Part shown: in pieces, positions 53,031 to 62,139 of the stretch | Layout of the letters: the number at the start of each line of letters is the position of its first letter | Position numbering within the stretch: the stretch's first letter is position 1 | Assembly (NCBI RefSeq): GCF_030161375.1 | Contig: NZ_BSSQ01000011.1 | Coordinates: 1-64,000, forward strand | From: Paenibacillus glycanilyticus | GTDB lineage: Bacteria; Bacillota; Bacilli; Paenibacillales; Paenibacillaceae | Reading direction: 5' to 3' | Length of the DNA stretch: 64,000 bases | The notes under the pieces: model-generated | Told to the model about the DNA's origin: nothing | The model's input: only the letters and a program-made list of their open reading frames with translations | The model's database searches: none | Made by a program: the position numbers and the translations under genes

Positions 53031-53411
53031 TTGGCCCAAATAACCTCCGTTCAAGCAAGCGGTTTTGCCTACCAGGTGCTGCCTTCCGGCTTGCAGTTTC
53101 TGGACAATACGTTGATTTTGTCTGTAAAGCACATCGAAGGGGCTGTTAACGCCAGACTCGCCTATAATTTCCAGAACGGGCAATGGATCATTGACCGGAT
53201 CAGTTACAGCGGTGAACCCAATGCGTTGACGGCAGAAATGCTCACGAAGGAGATCGGCCGGATCTTTGAACAAGATGCCGCCATATATGAAGAGGGTACC
53301 CGCCTAGTGAAACGAATCATCGAGATGAACGAGCTGGACGACGAAGCATTTGAAGAGGCCAGCGAGCGCGGTGATTTTGACGATATTCCTTTCTATGTTG
53401 CCAAGAAATAA
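53031..53411 (+). CDS. Conserved small protein, unknown function
   Basis: 126 residues. TTG 53031 is the only start in frame with a ribosome site (GAGAGG). It is soluble with a beta-rich first half (FLDNTLILSVKHIEGAVNAR, NGQWIIDRISYSGEPN) and an acidic helical second half (MNELDDEAFEEASERGDFDD). No motif is recognised. Confidence 0.65.
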   Translation: MAQITSVQASGFAYQVLPSGLQFLDNTLILSVKHIEGAVNARLAYNFQNGQWIIDRISYSGEPNALTAEMLTKEIGRIFEQDAAIYEEGTRLVKRIIEMNELDDEAFEEASERGDFDDIPFYVAKK

Positions 53412-53420
53412 TACAAGCAG

Positions 53421-53449
53421 AGACCGGCTTTCTTATAAGCCGGTTTTTC
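53421..53449 (+). terminator. Terminator
   Basis: ACCGGCTT-TCTTAT-AAGCCGGTTTTT. Confidence 0.85.
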
Positions 53450-53550
53450 TATTTTTGGAGAGAGAGTAAATCTGTTTAGCAGGAATCTGCGGCCGTTTGC
53501 TTAAATTAATAAGAAGCCCTATTTAACTACTTCTAAGGAGCGTGTAACAA

Positions 53551-54813
53551 GTGGCAATTCTTCGCAACTGGGCAGGCAACTATACATTTGGTGCCTCGGA
53601 ATATATGTACCCCGAGAACAAAGAGGAAGTACAAGAAATCGTAGCCCGCAGTCATAAACTGAGAGTGTTTGGGACCCGGCATTCATTTAACGGAATCGCG
53701 GATTCGAACGAAACGATGCTCTCTTTGCAAAATATGAACCGCGTGCTTGAACTCGATCGCGATAACAAGCGCGTTAAGGTCGAAGGCGGTATCCGCTACG
53801 GTGAGCTCGGCGAGTATCTTCATCGGGAAGGCTATGCGCTGCATAATCTGGCATCACTGCCCCACATTACAATCGCTGGCGCAATCGCAACCGCAACCCA
53901 TGGTTCAGGGGACCGGAACGGCAATCTGGCAACGGCGGTTTATGCCATTGAGATCGTGAAGGCGGATGGTTCCATCGCCGAATTTACTAGGGAGAACGGT
54001 TCTTTAAACGGTGCGGTTGTTGGACTTGGAGGCTTGGGGGTCGTAACGGCGATCACGCTGGATATTCTTCCCTTGTTTGAGATCAGCCAATATATTTACG
54101 AGAACTTGCCGCTCTCTCAGCTGGAACACCATTTCGACGCCATCTTCTCAAGCGCTTACAGCGTAAGCTTGTTTACGGACTGGAAGGATTCCTCCTTCAA
54201 TCAAATTTGGCAGAAACGTCTGTCAGAGCCGGGGAAATCCGAGGTTGCAGGCAATGAATTATTTGGCGCACGCTTGGCCGAAGCCAAACGCCATCCGGTT
54301 CCGGAGCAAACCGCGGAAAACTGCAGCGAGCAGCTTGGTATTCCGGGTCCATGGCATGAGCGTCTGCCGCATTTCCGGATGGATTTCACGCCTAGCGCGG
54401 GAGAAGAGCTGCAAAGCGAATATTTTGTTGCCCGTGAAGATGCTTATGCGGCGTTGTGCGCGATTAATGAACTTAGCGAGCAGATTGCCCCGCTGTTATT
54501 CGTCTCGGAGGTACGCACAATCGCGGCGGACGAGCTATGGCTCAGTCCGAACTACAAGCAGCATTCCGTTGGCGTCCATTTCACATGGAAACCGGATTGG
54601 GAAGGCGTAAAGCAGGTTCTTCCTTTAATCGAAGAGAAGCTGGAACGCTTCCATGCGCGTCCTCACTGGGCGAAGGTGCATACGATGCCGCAAGAACGCG
54701 TGCAATCGCTCTATGAGAAGCTGCCGGAATTCCGTCAACTGCTGCTGGAGCAGGATCCTGATGGGAAGTTCCGCAATGCGTACGTAGATACGTATATTAT
54801 GGGAGAGCAATAG
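53551..54813 (+). CDS. Alditol oxidase-like FAD oxidoreductase (AldO family)
   Basis: 420 residues, closely patterned on Streptomyces AldO (recalled): NWAGNYTFGASE, the FAD-attachment motif GTRHSFNGIAD with His44, ASLPHITIAGAIATATHGSG, YSVSLFTDWKDSSFNQIW, GIPGPWHERLPHFRMDFTPS and ARPHWAKVHTMP. Such vanillyl-alcohol-oxidase-type enzymes oxidise xylitol, sorbitol or similar polyols and reduce O2 to H2O2. GTG 53551 is the start, with AAGGAG ten bases upstream. There is no signal peptide, so it acts in the cytoplasm. Monocistronic. Confidence 0.93.
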   Translation: MAILRNWAGNYTFGASEYMYPENKEEVQEIVARSHKLRVFGTRHSFNGIADSNETMLSLQNMNRVLELDRDNKRVKVEGGIRYGELGEYLHREGYALHNLASLPHITIAGAIATATHGSGDRNGNLATAVYAIEIVKADGSIAEFTRENGSLNGAVVGLGGLGVVTAITLDILPLFEISQYIYENLPLSQLEHHFDAIFSSAYSVSLFTDWKDSSFNQIWQKRLSEPGKSEVAGNELFGARLAEAKRHPVPEQTAENCSEQLGIPGPWHERLPHFRMDFTPSAGEELQSEYFVAREDAYAALCAINELSEQIAPLLFVSEVRTIAADELWLSPNYKQHSVGVHFTWKPDWEGVKQVLPLIEEKLERFHARPHWAKVHTMPQERVQSLYEKLPEFRQLLLEQDPDGKFRNAYVDTYIMGEQ

Positions 54814-54824
54814 CTTGTAAGTTT

Positions 54825-54855
54825 AAGAACCTTGATGGCAATCAAGGTTCTTTTG
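54825..54855. terminator. Bidirectional terminator
   Basis: AAGAACCTTGAT-GGCA-ATCAAGGTTCTT. The right arm is coding for the last residues of the convergent AraC gene. Confidence 0.85.
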
Positions 54856-55714
54856 CGTACTGGCGGTGTGACGTGGGAGATAAGCCGGTCTTTTGCTTGA
54901 ACAGGTTGGAGAAATATTGCGGATCTTCGTAGCCTAAATGTACGGCGATATCCCCAACGGGCATATCGGTATCTTGCAGCATCATTTTGGCCATGTCGAT
55001 CTTGCGGTTCAACACATATTGATAGACGGTGCTGCCGGTATGCAGCTTGAAAATCCGGTTTAATTGCTTAAACGATAGAGCCATTTGCCGAGAGAAATCT
55101 TCCGAGTTAAAAGGTTCGCCTACCAGCTGATCCAAATAACGTTTCATGCGAATTAACAGGGGAGGAGAATGATCCGTCGAACGAACTGCCGATTGCTGTA
55201 ACGCAATCAAGATCTCGGTGCAGCCCAGCGTAATCGTCGTTTGAATATCGATGTCTTCATCGCGTTGCTTGACCGCATCCAATCCTCTTTGGAATAAGGA
55301 TCCGACGCTCGTATTCGGGATATATGAGGTTTGCAGGAGCTGGAACGCCTCCAAGAGCGGCAAGCTGTTGCCATGCAGATTATACCAGTAATACGTCCAG
55401 GGCTCATTAGCGGCGGACAAAGCGGTAACCTCATGCCTACTCCCTTTCTTCAGAATAAAGGAGTCGCCTCTCTCAAGACGGTGCGTCTCGGCATTCACCT
55501 TTATTTCGCCATGTCCGTTTATCACATGTCCAAGGACAGTTATGTCTGCTTTCTCGCGTATGTTTTTGTAGGTTGGCGCGCAGATGTTAATCCCGATCAT
55601 GGGAACGTAAAGAGACAGATCCTGAGAGTGGGGAAGCGCCAATATGTCGCCATATTTCCGCAAGGCGGGATTCAGTAGATTGTCAATTTGAATAATGTCC
55701 ATTTTCCTCACGTA
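54842..55714 (-). CDS. AraC family transcriptional regulator
   Basis: About 290 residues: an N-terminal cupin-like sugar-sensing domain (GHVINGHGEIKVNAETHRLE, RGDSFILKKGSRHEVTAL) and a C-terminal double helix-turn-helix (FSRQMALSFKQLNRIFKLHT, VGDIAVHLGYEDPQYFSNLF). GTG 55714 is preferred (AAAAGGAA upstream); TTG 55738 and ATG 55702 are alternatives. It is divergent from the GH51-sulfatase operon and probably activates it in response to a sugar. Confidence 0.9.
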   Translation of the reverse strand, partial: YVRKMDIIQIDNLLNPALRKYGDILALPHSQDLSLYVPMIGINICAPTYKNIREKADITVLGHVINGHGEIKVNAETHRLERGDSFILKKGSRHEVTALSAANEPWTYYWYNLHGNSLPLLEAFQLLQTSYIPNTSVGSLFQRGLDAVKQRDEDIDIQTTITLGCTEILIALQQSAVRSTDHSPPLLIRMKRYLDQLVGEPFNSEDFSRQMALSFKQLNRIFKLHTGSTVYQYVLNRKIDMAKMMLQDTDMPVGDIAVHLGYEDPQYFSNLFKQKTGLSPTSHRQYAKEP

Positions 55715-55795
55715 ATCTTCCTTTTCCTCTATGTTCAACTTCTAACCCAAACACTATCATGGATATACAATCTAGTCTAGATAAGGAGAATCTCC

Positions 55796-57805
55796 ATGAA
55801 TCAGAGAGCAGTCATTACCGTCAACACCGAAACGCCGTCCGCGCATCGCGTAAATCCGTACATCTTTGGACATTTCGTAGAGGATATCCGCGATCATATG
55901 GATGCCATGTTAGCTTTTACGCTGAAGGATATGGACTTTGAAGACGAAGCTGACGGAAGAGGCGTCTCCTCCGGCTGGTACGCGGTAACCAATGGGAAAA
56001 ACACCGAGTATGCTTTGGAGCCTGCCGCTCCCAGGCATTCCGGACATAGCCAGCGTATTCGCATCTTGAGCGCCGATCGCTGTTATGGCGGGATCGGACA
56101 GCGGGTCAGCGTAGAAGGCGGGATGGCGTACCGGATCCACGCGGTGGCACGTGCGGCCATAGATTTAAGGATTGCTGCCTGTGAGCTGGTCGACCGTTCG
56201 ACGGGCGAGCTGCTTGGCCGTGCCGAGCTGAAGCTGAGTGGTCATCGTTGGCAGGAATACAAGACGCAAATGACCCCTAGCCGTTCCTGCGAGAACGCCG
56301 AGTTCCGCATCCTGCTCTCCTCGGAGGAGGAGACATGGCGTGACGGAATGGGATCCGGCATGTTATGGCTCGATCATGTCTCCATGCTTCCATCGGACAG
56401 CATCGGTTATGTGAAGCGCGAAGTCGTGGAGCTGACGAAGCAGCTGAAGCCGGGCATGATGCGCATTGCGGGCAATTATATTAGCGCCTATCATTTCGAG
56501 GATGCGATTGGCCCGGTATTAGAACGTCCCAATATGATCAATGAAGCATGGGGCGGTTGGACAAACAAATATTTCGGTACGGATGAATTTTTGCAATTTT
56601 GCCGGGACACGGATACAGAACCGCTAATCTGTGTCAATGCCGGCACCGGTACGCCGGAGGAAGCCGCGGCTTGGCTGGAATATTGCAACGGCAGTATCGA
56701 CACGGAATACGGCGCGCTTCGGGCGCTTAACGGTCATCCCGAGCCATACGGGGTCAGATATTGGGAGATAGGCAATGAAATTTATGGCTCCTGGCAGCAT
56801 GGACATTGTACGGCAGAAGAGTTCGCGTACCGCTATAACCGGTTTGCAGATGCAATGAAGGCGGTAGATCCGGATATTGTGCTTCTCGCTTGCGGAGATT
56901 GCGATCCTGAATGGAATCGCACGGTGCTAGACATTTCGGCTAGCAAGATGGATATGCTGACGATCCATATTTATCACGGTTTTGGCACGGTTGGCATTAC
57001 GCCGAATACGTCGGCAGAGGAACGGTATCCTGCGGTGATGTCTTTCCCGGAAATCAGCCGGACGGTTATTTCCAAGGCGGAACATTTGATAAGGAGCAAT
57101 CCGGCCTATTCCCACGTGAAATTGGCGATTACGGAATATAACACGATGTATTACCCGAACACGATTCGCGAGGGTCGTCCGATGGAGCATACGCTGGAGG
57201 CGGCCGTTGCCAATGCGGCGAATCTTAATGAATTCATTCGCCAGTCGCACCTCGTTGAAATCGGCAGCTTCTCCGATCTGGTCAACGGCTGGCTTGGCGG
57301 CTGCATTCGCGTTGGCGATTGTTATGCGGATCAATACCGGGGCAAGGAAGCGGGATGGAGCGGACGCAGCCGCGTGGTGTATGGAACGCCGACCTTCCAC
57401 ATGATGAAGGAGTATGCGAATCGCGAGATTTCCCGTATCGTGCCGGCTAATGCAGACTGCGAGACATTCGAATGGCCGTCCGGTTCCAAACGCTTTGGCC
57501 TTGAGCCGGGGCCGCTTCCGGCCCTGGATGTGGCAGCGGCAGTGGACGAGTCCGGTCGTGTATTAACTTTGTTTGTTGTTAACAGGGGATTATCTTCGAT
57601 TGACGCGGAACTTATCATCGGCTCGTTCGCAGATGCCGGCGAAGCGAAAGTATGGGAGCTTGCCGGGGATCATTATGAGACAATTAATTCCGTATTCGAG
57701 CCGGAAGCCGTAACGATGCGGGAGCAACGATTGGATTTCGGCAGCAGCAAGCCGGTTCTGGCCATGAGGCCGCATTCTGTTTGCGTAGTAGAGGTTCGCA
57801 AATGA
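55796..57805 (+). CDS. GH51-type alpha-L-arabinofuranosidase
   Basis: 669 residues without a signal peptide, so it acts on imported oligosaccharides. The N-terminal part matches the family start (NPYIFGHFVEDIRDHMDAML) and is followed by a CBM-like beta-sandwich insert (about 75-200). The TIM barrel has the acid/base Glu328 in WEIGNEIYG and the nucleophile Glu447 in AITEYNTMYY. The C-terminal beta domain is complete (VYGTPTFHMMKEYANREISR). AAGGAGAATCTCC precedes ATG. Its stop overlaps the sulfatase start (ATGA). The insert makes it longer than the usual ~500 residues, so substrate preference may differ. Confidence 0.91.
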   Translation: MNQRAVITVNTETPSAHRVNPYIFGHFVEDIRDHMDAMLAFTLKDMDFEDEADGRGVSSGWYAVTNGKNTEYALEPAAPRHSGHSQRIRILSADRCYGGIGQRVSVEGGMAYRIHAVARAAIDLRIAACELVDRSTGELLGRAELKLSGHRWQEYKTQMTPSRSCENAEFRILLSSEEETWRDGMGSGMLWLDHVSMLPSDSIGYVKREVVELTKQLKPGMMRIAGNYISAYHFEDAIGPVLERPNMINEAWGGWTNKYFGTDEFLQFCRDTDTEPLICVNAGTGTPEEAAAWLEYCNGSIDTEYGALRALNGHPEPYGVRYWEIGNEIYGSWQHGHCTAEEFAYRYNRFADAMKAVDPDIVLLACGDCDPEWNRTVLDISASKMDMLTIHIYHGFGTVGITPNTSAEERYPAVMSFPEISRTVISKAEHLIRSNPAYSHVKLAITEYNTMYYPNTIREGRPMEHTLEAAVANAANLNEFIRQSHLVEIGSFSDLVNGWLGGCIRVGDCYADQYRGKEAGWSGRSRVVYGTPTFHMMKEYANREISRIVPANADCETFEWPSGSKRFGLEPGPLPALDVAAAVDESGRVLTLFVVNRGLSSIDAELIIGSFADAGEAKVWELAGDHYETINSVFEPEAVTMREQRLDFGSSKPVLAMRPHSVCVVEVRK

Positions 57806-59337
57806 AAAAGCCCAATATTTTGCTCATAACAAGCGATCAGCAGCATTGGAATACGATCGGAGCTTTTAATAAAGAGCTACATACCCCCAATTTAGACAGA
57901 CTCGCGCGGGAAGGGACAACGTTTACCCGGGCTTATTGCCCGAACCCGACCTGCACGCCTAGCCGGGCATCCATTATTACGGGCATGTATCCGAGCCAGC
58001 ATGGCGCATGGACGCTTGGCACGAAGCTGCTGGAAGATCGCCATACCGTTGGCGAGGATTTTGTGAAGGCGGGTTATCGCACTTCGCTGATCGGCAAAGC
58101 GCATTTTCAACCGCTTCGTTCAACGGAGGAGTATCCTTCTTTGGAAGCTTATCCGCTTCTTCAGGATTTGGAGACGTGGAAGACGTATGAGGGACCGTTT
58201 TACGGATTTGACCATGTGGAGTTGGCGCGCAACCATACCAACGAAGCCCATGTGGGACAACATTACGCGTTATGGATGGAAGAGAAGGGCTTCGCGAACT
58301 GGCGAGATTATTTCCTCGCGCCTACCGGCACGATGGATCCTTCCAATACCTACAAATGGCCGATTCCCGAGGAGTATCATTACAATACATGGATAGCGGA
58401 GCGGACGAATGCCCAGCTGGAGAAGTTCAAGTCGGAGGATGAAAGCTTCTTCTTATGGTCCAGCTTCTTCGATCCGCATCCCGAATATCTTGTTCCGGAG
58501 CCATGGGATACGATGTATGATCCGGATCAATTAACGGTTCCGACGCTGACTGAAGGCGAGCATGAGCAGAACCCGCCGCATTTTGGCATGACGCAGCAGG
58601 ACAATCCGGACTTCTCCCATTTGCTGGAGAGCGGTTATGGCGTCCATGGTTACCGGTCCCACAACTACTACGAATACGGGGACAAGGCCAAACTGACGGA
58701 CTACGATAAGAAAAAGCTTGTCGCGGTTTATTACGGCATGGTCAGCATGATGGATAAGTATATCGGAACGATCTTGGACAAGTTGGATGATCTCGGGATG
58801 GCCGACAACACGATTGTGGTGTTTACGACGGATCATGGACATTTCTTCGGTCAACACGGGCTTCAGGCGAAGGGCGGGTTCCATTACGAGGATCTGCTGA
58901 AACTGCCGTTTATCGTGCGATATCCGGGGCGGGTACCTGCGGGGCATGTTTCCCCATCTATTCAATCCCTGGTAGATTTGGCTCCAACGTTCCTCTCATT
59001 CTGCGGAATCCCGGTGCCAAGCGCCATGACCGGCGTTGACCAGAAGGACGTATGGCTTGGGCGGAAGTCTTCCGCGAGGGACCATGCAATCTGCGAATTC
59101 CGGCATGAGGCAACGACGATTCACCAGAAAACGTATATTGGCGAGAGATACAAAATTACCGTTTACTATAATCAGACGTACGGTGAAATCTTCGACTTGC
59201 AGGAAGACCCGGGGGAGCTTCGGAATTTATGGAATGATCCTGCACATGCTCCGTTAAAAGCAGAACTATTATTGAAATATATCTGGGCGGAATTAGGCAA
59301 GGAATCGATGCCGATGCCTAGAATATGGCATGCCTAG
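57802..59337 (+). CDS. Type I (formylglycine) sulfatase
   Basis: 511 residues. The activation motif is CTPSRASIITG with Cys51 (C-x-P-S-R), to be oxidised to formylglycine. The metal site is seen in LLITSDQQHWN and VVFTTDHGHFFGQHG. ATG 57802 overlaps the GH51 stop (ATGA) and is preferred over the ORF start inside that gene. There is no signal peptide, so it works in the cytoplasm on imported sulfated sugars, probably together with the arabinofuranosidase. No sulfatase-maturing enzyme is visible in the window. Confidence 0.93.
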   Translation: MKKPNILLITSDQQHWNTIGAFNKELHTPNLDRLAREGTTFTRAYCPNPTCTPSRASIITGMYPSQHGAWTLGTKLLEDRHTVGEDFVKAGYRTSLIGKAHFQPLRSTEEYPSLEAYPLLQDLETWKTYEGPFYGFDHVELARNHTNEAHVGQHYALWMEEKGFANWRDYFLAPTGTMDPSNTYKWPIPEEYHYNTWIAERTNAQLEKFKSEDESFFLWSSFFDPHPEYLVPEPWDTMYDPDQLTVPTLTEGEHEQNPPHFGMTQQDNPDFSHLLESGYGVHGYRSHNYYEYGDKAKLTDYDKKKLVAVYYGMVSMMDKYIGTILDKLDDLGMADNTIVVFTTDHGHFFGQHGLQAKGGFHYEDLLKLPFIVRYPGRVPAGHVSPSIQSLVDLAPTFLSFCGIPVPSAMTGVDQKDVWLGRKSSARDHAICEFRHEATTIHQKTYIGERYKITVYYNQTYGEIFDLQEDPGELRNLWNDPAHAPLKAELLLKYIWAELGKESMPMPRIWHA

Positions 59338-59343
59338 CGTTCA

Positions 59344-59383
59344 ATCAGCAGTCGGTCGACTAAGACCGGCTGCTGATTTTATT
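59344..59383 (+). terminator. GH51-sulfatase operon terminator
   Basis: ATCAGCAGTCGGTC pairs with GACCGGCTGCTGAT, followed by TTTATT. Confidence 0.88.
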
Positions 59384-59453
59384 GAAGAGGAGAATCTATT
59401 AACGTTATAATATTGGAAAAATGTAGATTGGCATGAAGATGGAGGTAAATGGT

Positions 59454-59561
59454 TTGCATATCGTTTGGAGCAATTTTATCGTTCAAGTTCCAGTGTTAGC
59501 CGCAATTCTAGCATTACTCATTTGGGGATTTGTTAGAATCGTAAAATTCATCAAGAAGTAA
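59454..59561 (+). CDS. 35-residue membrane peptide
   Basis: A small ORF beginning at TTG with GGAGGT seven bases upstream. The product (MHIVWSNFIVQVPVLAAILA, then LLIWGFVRIVKFIKK) has one hydrophobic helix and a Lys/Arg-rich C-terminal end, typical of small membrane peptides. A TATAAT box lies at 59406-59411. It stands alone between the sulfatase terminator and a converging lipoprotein gene. Function unknown. Confidence 0.6.
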   Translation: MHIVWSNFIVQVPVLAAILALLIWGFVRIVKFIKK

Positions 59562-59625
59562 CGAATGAAGAGGGAAGCGCAAAAAGAAGGAATGGCAGTC
59601 GATCTAGCGATCAGCGGCCATTCCT

Positions 59626-59946
59626 TTAATCATGCGTAATCTCGTGGCGGTCAAGTTCGCCGTTATTGTTGAAATAGAGCCGCAATAAGCTGTCATCTAC
59701 TCCTAATCCTGCTCTTCCAAGATAGTATACATATTGCCGAGTAGGTTCATCTACTTTTAGCGAGGGTTTACCAAGCAAATCAACAATTTCAGCCTCGGAC
59801 ATTCCTACTAGGTGGTACTTCTTAATCAAACTATGCACCATGCCATTTCTTTTCTCGGGTTGTTCTAACCAGGTATCTTTATTGAAGGCTGCACTACACG
59901 AACAAAGAATAATTAATAGAAGTATAGAGAGGACGAGTTTTTTCAT
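59626..59946 (-). CDS. Small lipoprotein with SmpA/OmlA-like fold
   Basis: 106 residues. The lipoprotein signal ends LIILCSC. KKYHLVGMSEAEIVDLLGKP and RQYVYYLGRAGLGVDDSLLR match the SmpA/OmlA (BamE-like) pattern found also in Gram-positives as small lipoproteins. ATG 59946 has AAAGGA eight bases upstream; the longer ORF start adds a leader overlapping the divergent HIT gene. Function unknown. Confidence 0.8.
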   Translation of the reverse strand: MKKLVLSILLLIILCSCSAAFNKDTWLEQPEKRNGMVHSLIKKYHLVGMSEAEIVDLLGKPSLKVDEPTRQYVYYLGRAGLGVDDSLLRLYFNNNGELDRHEITHD

Positions 59947-60083
59947 TGTAGGGATCCTTTCAAGCAAAATAAAATATCTAGCTAGGAACGTTAACAAGCG
60001 CATCCATATAGTCTTACGCTTAGTTTCAGTATTTTGTTGCAATAAACAAGACGGGATTTCAAACGCGAAAGGGGCTTGTCCCA

Positions 60084-60503
60084 ATGGATTGTTTAGGCTG
60101 CCGTATAGCAAACGGTACGGAACCGGATTTAAAGATCATTTATGAGAACGAACATGTCACATGCGTGCTCGACATTGCTCCGTTTAATGAAGGTCACACT
60201 CTCATCCTGCCCAAAAAACATGTTCTCGACGTAGAAGAAATAGACAAAGAGACAACTTCCGCCATTATGGTGGCTTCACAGCATTTATCGCTTGTCCTGA
60301 AACAAGTTTTTCATCCGGATGGCATTAGTATTTGTCAGAATGGCGGAATCTTTAATGATCTGACCCATTACCATATGCACCTTATCCCGAGATATCAAGG
60401 TGATGGCTTCTCTTGGAGTGAACCCTTGCATCCCCACCATGCGGGCGAGCGGCTCGATGAAACCAGAGCTCGCATCGTCCAGTTCATCGAACGGCATAGC
60501 TAA
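60084..60503 (+). CDS. HIT family protein
   Basis: 139 residues. The N-terminal CLGCRIANG carries the Cys pair seen in Zn-binding HIT proteins. EGHTLILPKKHVLDVEEI and the catalytic triad motif HYHMHLIPRY (His-x-His-x-His pattern) are intact. Such proteins hydrolyse dinucleoside polyphosphates or nucleotide conjugates. AAAGGGG precedes ATG. Monocistronic with its own terminator. Confidence 0.93.
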   Translation: MDCLGCRIANGTEPDLKIIYENEHVTCVLDIAPFNEGHTLILPKKHVLDVEEIDKETTSAIMVASQHLSLVLKQVFHPDGISICQNGGIFNDLTHYHMHLIPRYQGDGFSWSEPLHPHHAGERLDETRARIVQFIERHS

Positions 60504-60509
60504 ACGGTA

Positions 60510-60534
60510 GCCGCCTGGCGACAGGCGGTTTTTC
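60510..60534 (+). terminator. HIT gene terminator
   Basis: CCGCCTG-GCGA-CAGGCGG followed by TTTTT. Confidence 0.85.
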
Positions 60535-60651
60535 TGTGACGTTCAGGTTGAAAAAGCCTTTCCACTTCGTGACATTCTGTCTAATGTAAACGGTCATAAT
60601 CGCCACTATACTAGACATATATACGAAGTGGAAGAAGGGCAGGTGGGCCAT

Positions 60652-62112
60652 GTGCCACACTCTCAATCGGCTGTTATAACGCTTCGGAATTGGATAGGCG
60701 GGCAATGGGTGGAATCGGCAAGCGGCCGATATGAAGAGGTACCGAACCCGGCTACCGGAGAGATCCTTGCGAAGGTGCCGTTATCCGGTGAAGAGGATGT
60801 CGATCGGGCTGTTCAGTCGGCGAGCGTTGCTTATGCGAGTTGGCGAGAGGTCGCGGTACCGAGACGGGCTCGGATGCTGTTCAAATACCAGCAGCTGCTG
60901 ACCGAGCATGGAGATGAGCTTGCTAAATTAATCACAACCGAGAATGGGAAAAGCATCACGGAAGCGCTTGGCGAAGTGCAGCGGGGGATTGAATGCGTCG
61001 AGTTCGCGGCCGGTGCGCCAACTTTGATGATGGGCAGCCAGTTGCCCGATATCGCCAGCGGCATTGAGTCAGGGATGTTCCGCTATCCGCTAGGCGTGGT
61101 TGGCGGCATTACGCCGTTTAATTTTCCGATGATGGTGCCTTGTTGGATGTTCCCGCTTGCTATTGCATGCGGAAATACGTTTGTGCTGAAACCTTCCGAA
61201 CGTACCCCGTTGCTCGCGAATCGCCTCGCGGAATTGTTCAAGGAAGCGGGCTTGCCTGACGGCGTGCTCAATATCGTGCATGGCGCAAGGGACGTGGTGA
61301 ACGGAATGCTTGCGCATAAGCAGGTCAAAGCGATTTCTTTTGTAGGCTCTCAGCCGGTAGCGGAGCATGTCTACAAAACGGCAGCCGCGCACGGAAAAAG
61401 AGTTCAAGCGCTCGCAGGAGCTAAAAACCATTCCATCGTCATGCCGGATGCAGACATGGAGCTTGCGGTCTCCAATATTACCGCCGCTGCCTTTGGCTCG
61501 GCTGGCGAACGTTGCATGGCTTGCTCGGTTGTTGTGGCGGTCGGAAATGCCGCGGACCAGCTGCAGCAGGCACTTGTTAGAGCCGCCGACCGCATTAAGA
61601 TGGGCAACGGACTGGAGGAGGATGTATTTCTCGGGCCGGTTATCCGCCAGGAAAACAAGGATCGAACGATCCGCTATATTCAGCTGGGCATTGAAGAAGG
61701 CGCCAAACTCATCCGGGACGGCCGGCGCGATGAGGCAGCGGAAGACGGTTATTTTATCGGACCCACGATATTTGACGAGGTCAATCCGGAGATGACGATC
61801 TGGAAGGAGGAGTTGTTCGCTCCGGTACTTGCGATCGTGCGCGCGGCTACGCTCGAAGAGGCCATAGCAATCAGCAACCAATCCGAATTTGCCAACGGCG
61901 CCTGCTTATACACCGATAGCGCCAAAGCGATCCGGCAGTTCCGCGAGCAGATTGATGCCGGAATGCTTGGCATTAATTTGGGCGTTCCCGCGCCAATGGC
62001 TTTTTTTCCATTCTCCGGTTATAAGAGCTCCTTCTATGGGGATTTGCATGCGAACGGCCGGGATGGAGTAGAATTTTATACGCGCAAAAAGATGGTTACA
62101 GCCAGGTACTAA
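60652..62112 (+). CDS. mmsA: Methylmalonate-semialdehyde dehydrogenase (CoA-acylating)
   Basis: 486 residues. It oxidises malonate or methylmalonate semialdehyde to acetyl- or propionyl-CoA with NAD+ and CoA. Family motifs: [66 protein letters not shown] and the catalytic Cys in [14 protein letters not shown]. The C-terminal [20 protein letters not shown] is diagnostic. GTG 60652 is chosen (AGGTGG upstream); GTG at 60628 and 60643 are possible. It is followed 27 bp later by a class III aminotransferase, which fits beta-alanine or related amino-acid breakdown. Confidence 0.93.
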   Translation: MPHSQSAVITLRNWIGGQWVESASGRYEEVPNPATGEILAKVPLSGEEDVDRAVQSASVAYASWREVAVPRRARMLFKYQQLLTEHGDELAKLITTENGKSITEALGEVQRGIECVEFAAGAPTLMMGSQLPDIASGIESGMFRYPLGVVGGITPFNFPMMVPCWMFPLAIACGNTFVLKPSERTPLLANRLAELFKEAGLPDGVLNIVHGARDVVNGMLAHKQVKAISFVGSQPVAEHVYKTAAAHGKRVQALAGAKNHSIVMPDADMELAVSNITAAAFGSAGERCMACSVVVAVGNAADQLQQALVRAADRIKMGNGLEEDVFLGPVIRQENKDRTIRYIQLGIEEGAKLIRDGRRDEAAEDGYFIGPTIFDEVNPEMTIWKEELFAPVLAIVRAATLEEAIAISNQSEFANGACLYTDSAKAIRQFREQIDAGMLGINLGVPAPMAFFPFSGYKSSFYGDLHANGRDGVEFYTRKKMVTARY

Positions 62113-62139
62113 AGGTTGAATGGTGAGGAGTGACAAGGA

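Noticed and set aside
61090..61881. 263-codon minus-strand ORF antisense to the dehydrogenase
   Set aside because: The plus strand encodes a complete MmsA protein; the reverse frame is open by codon bias only.
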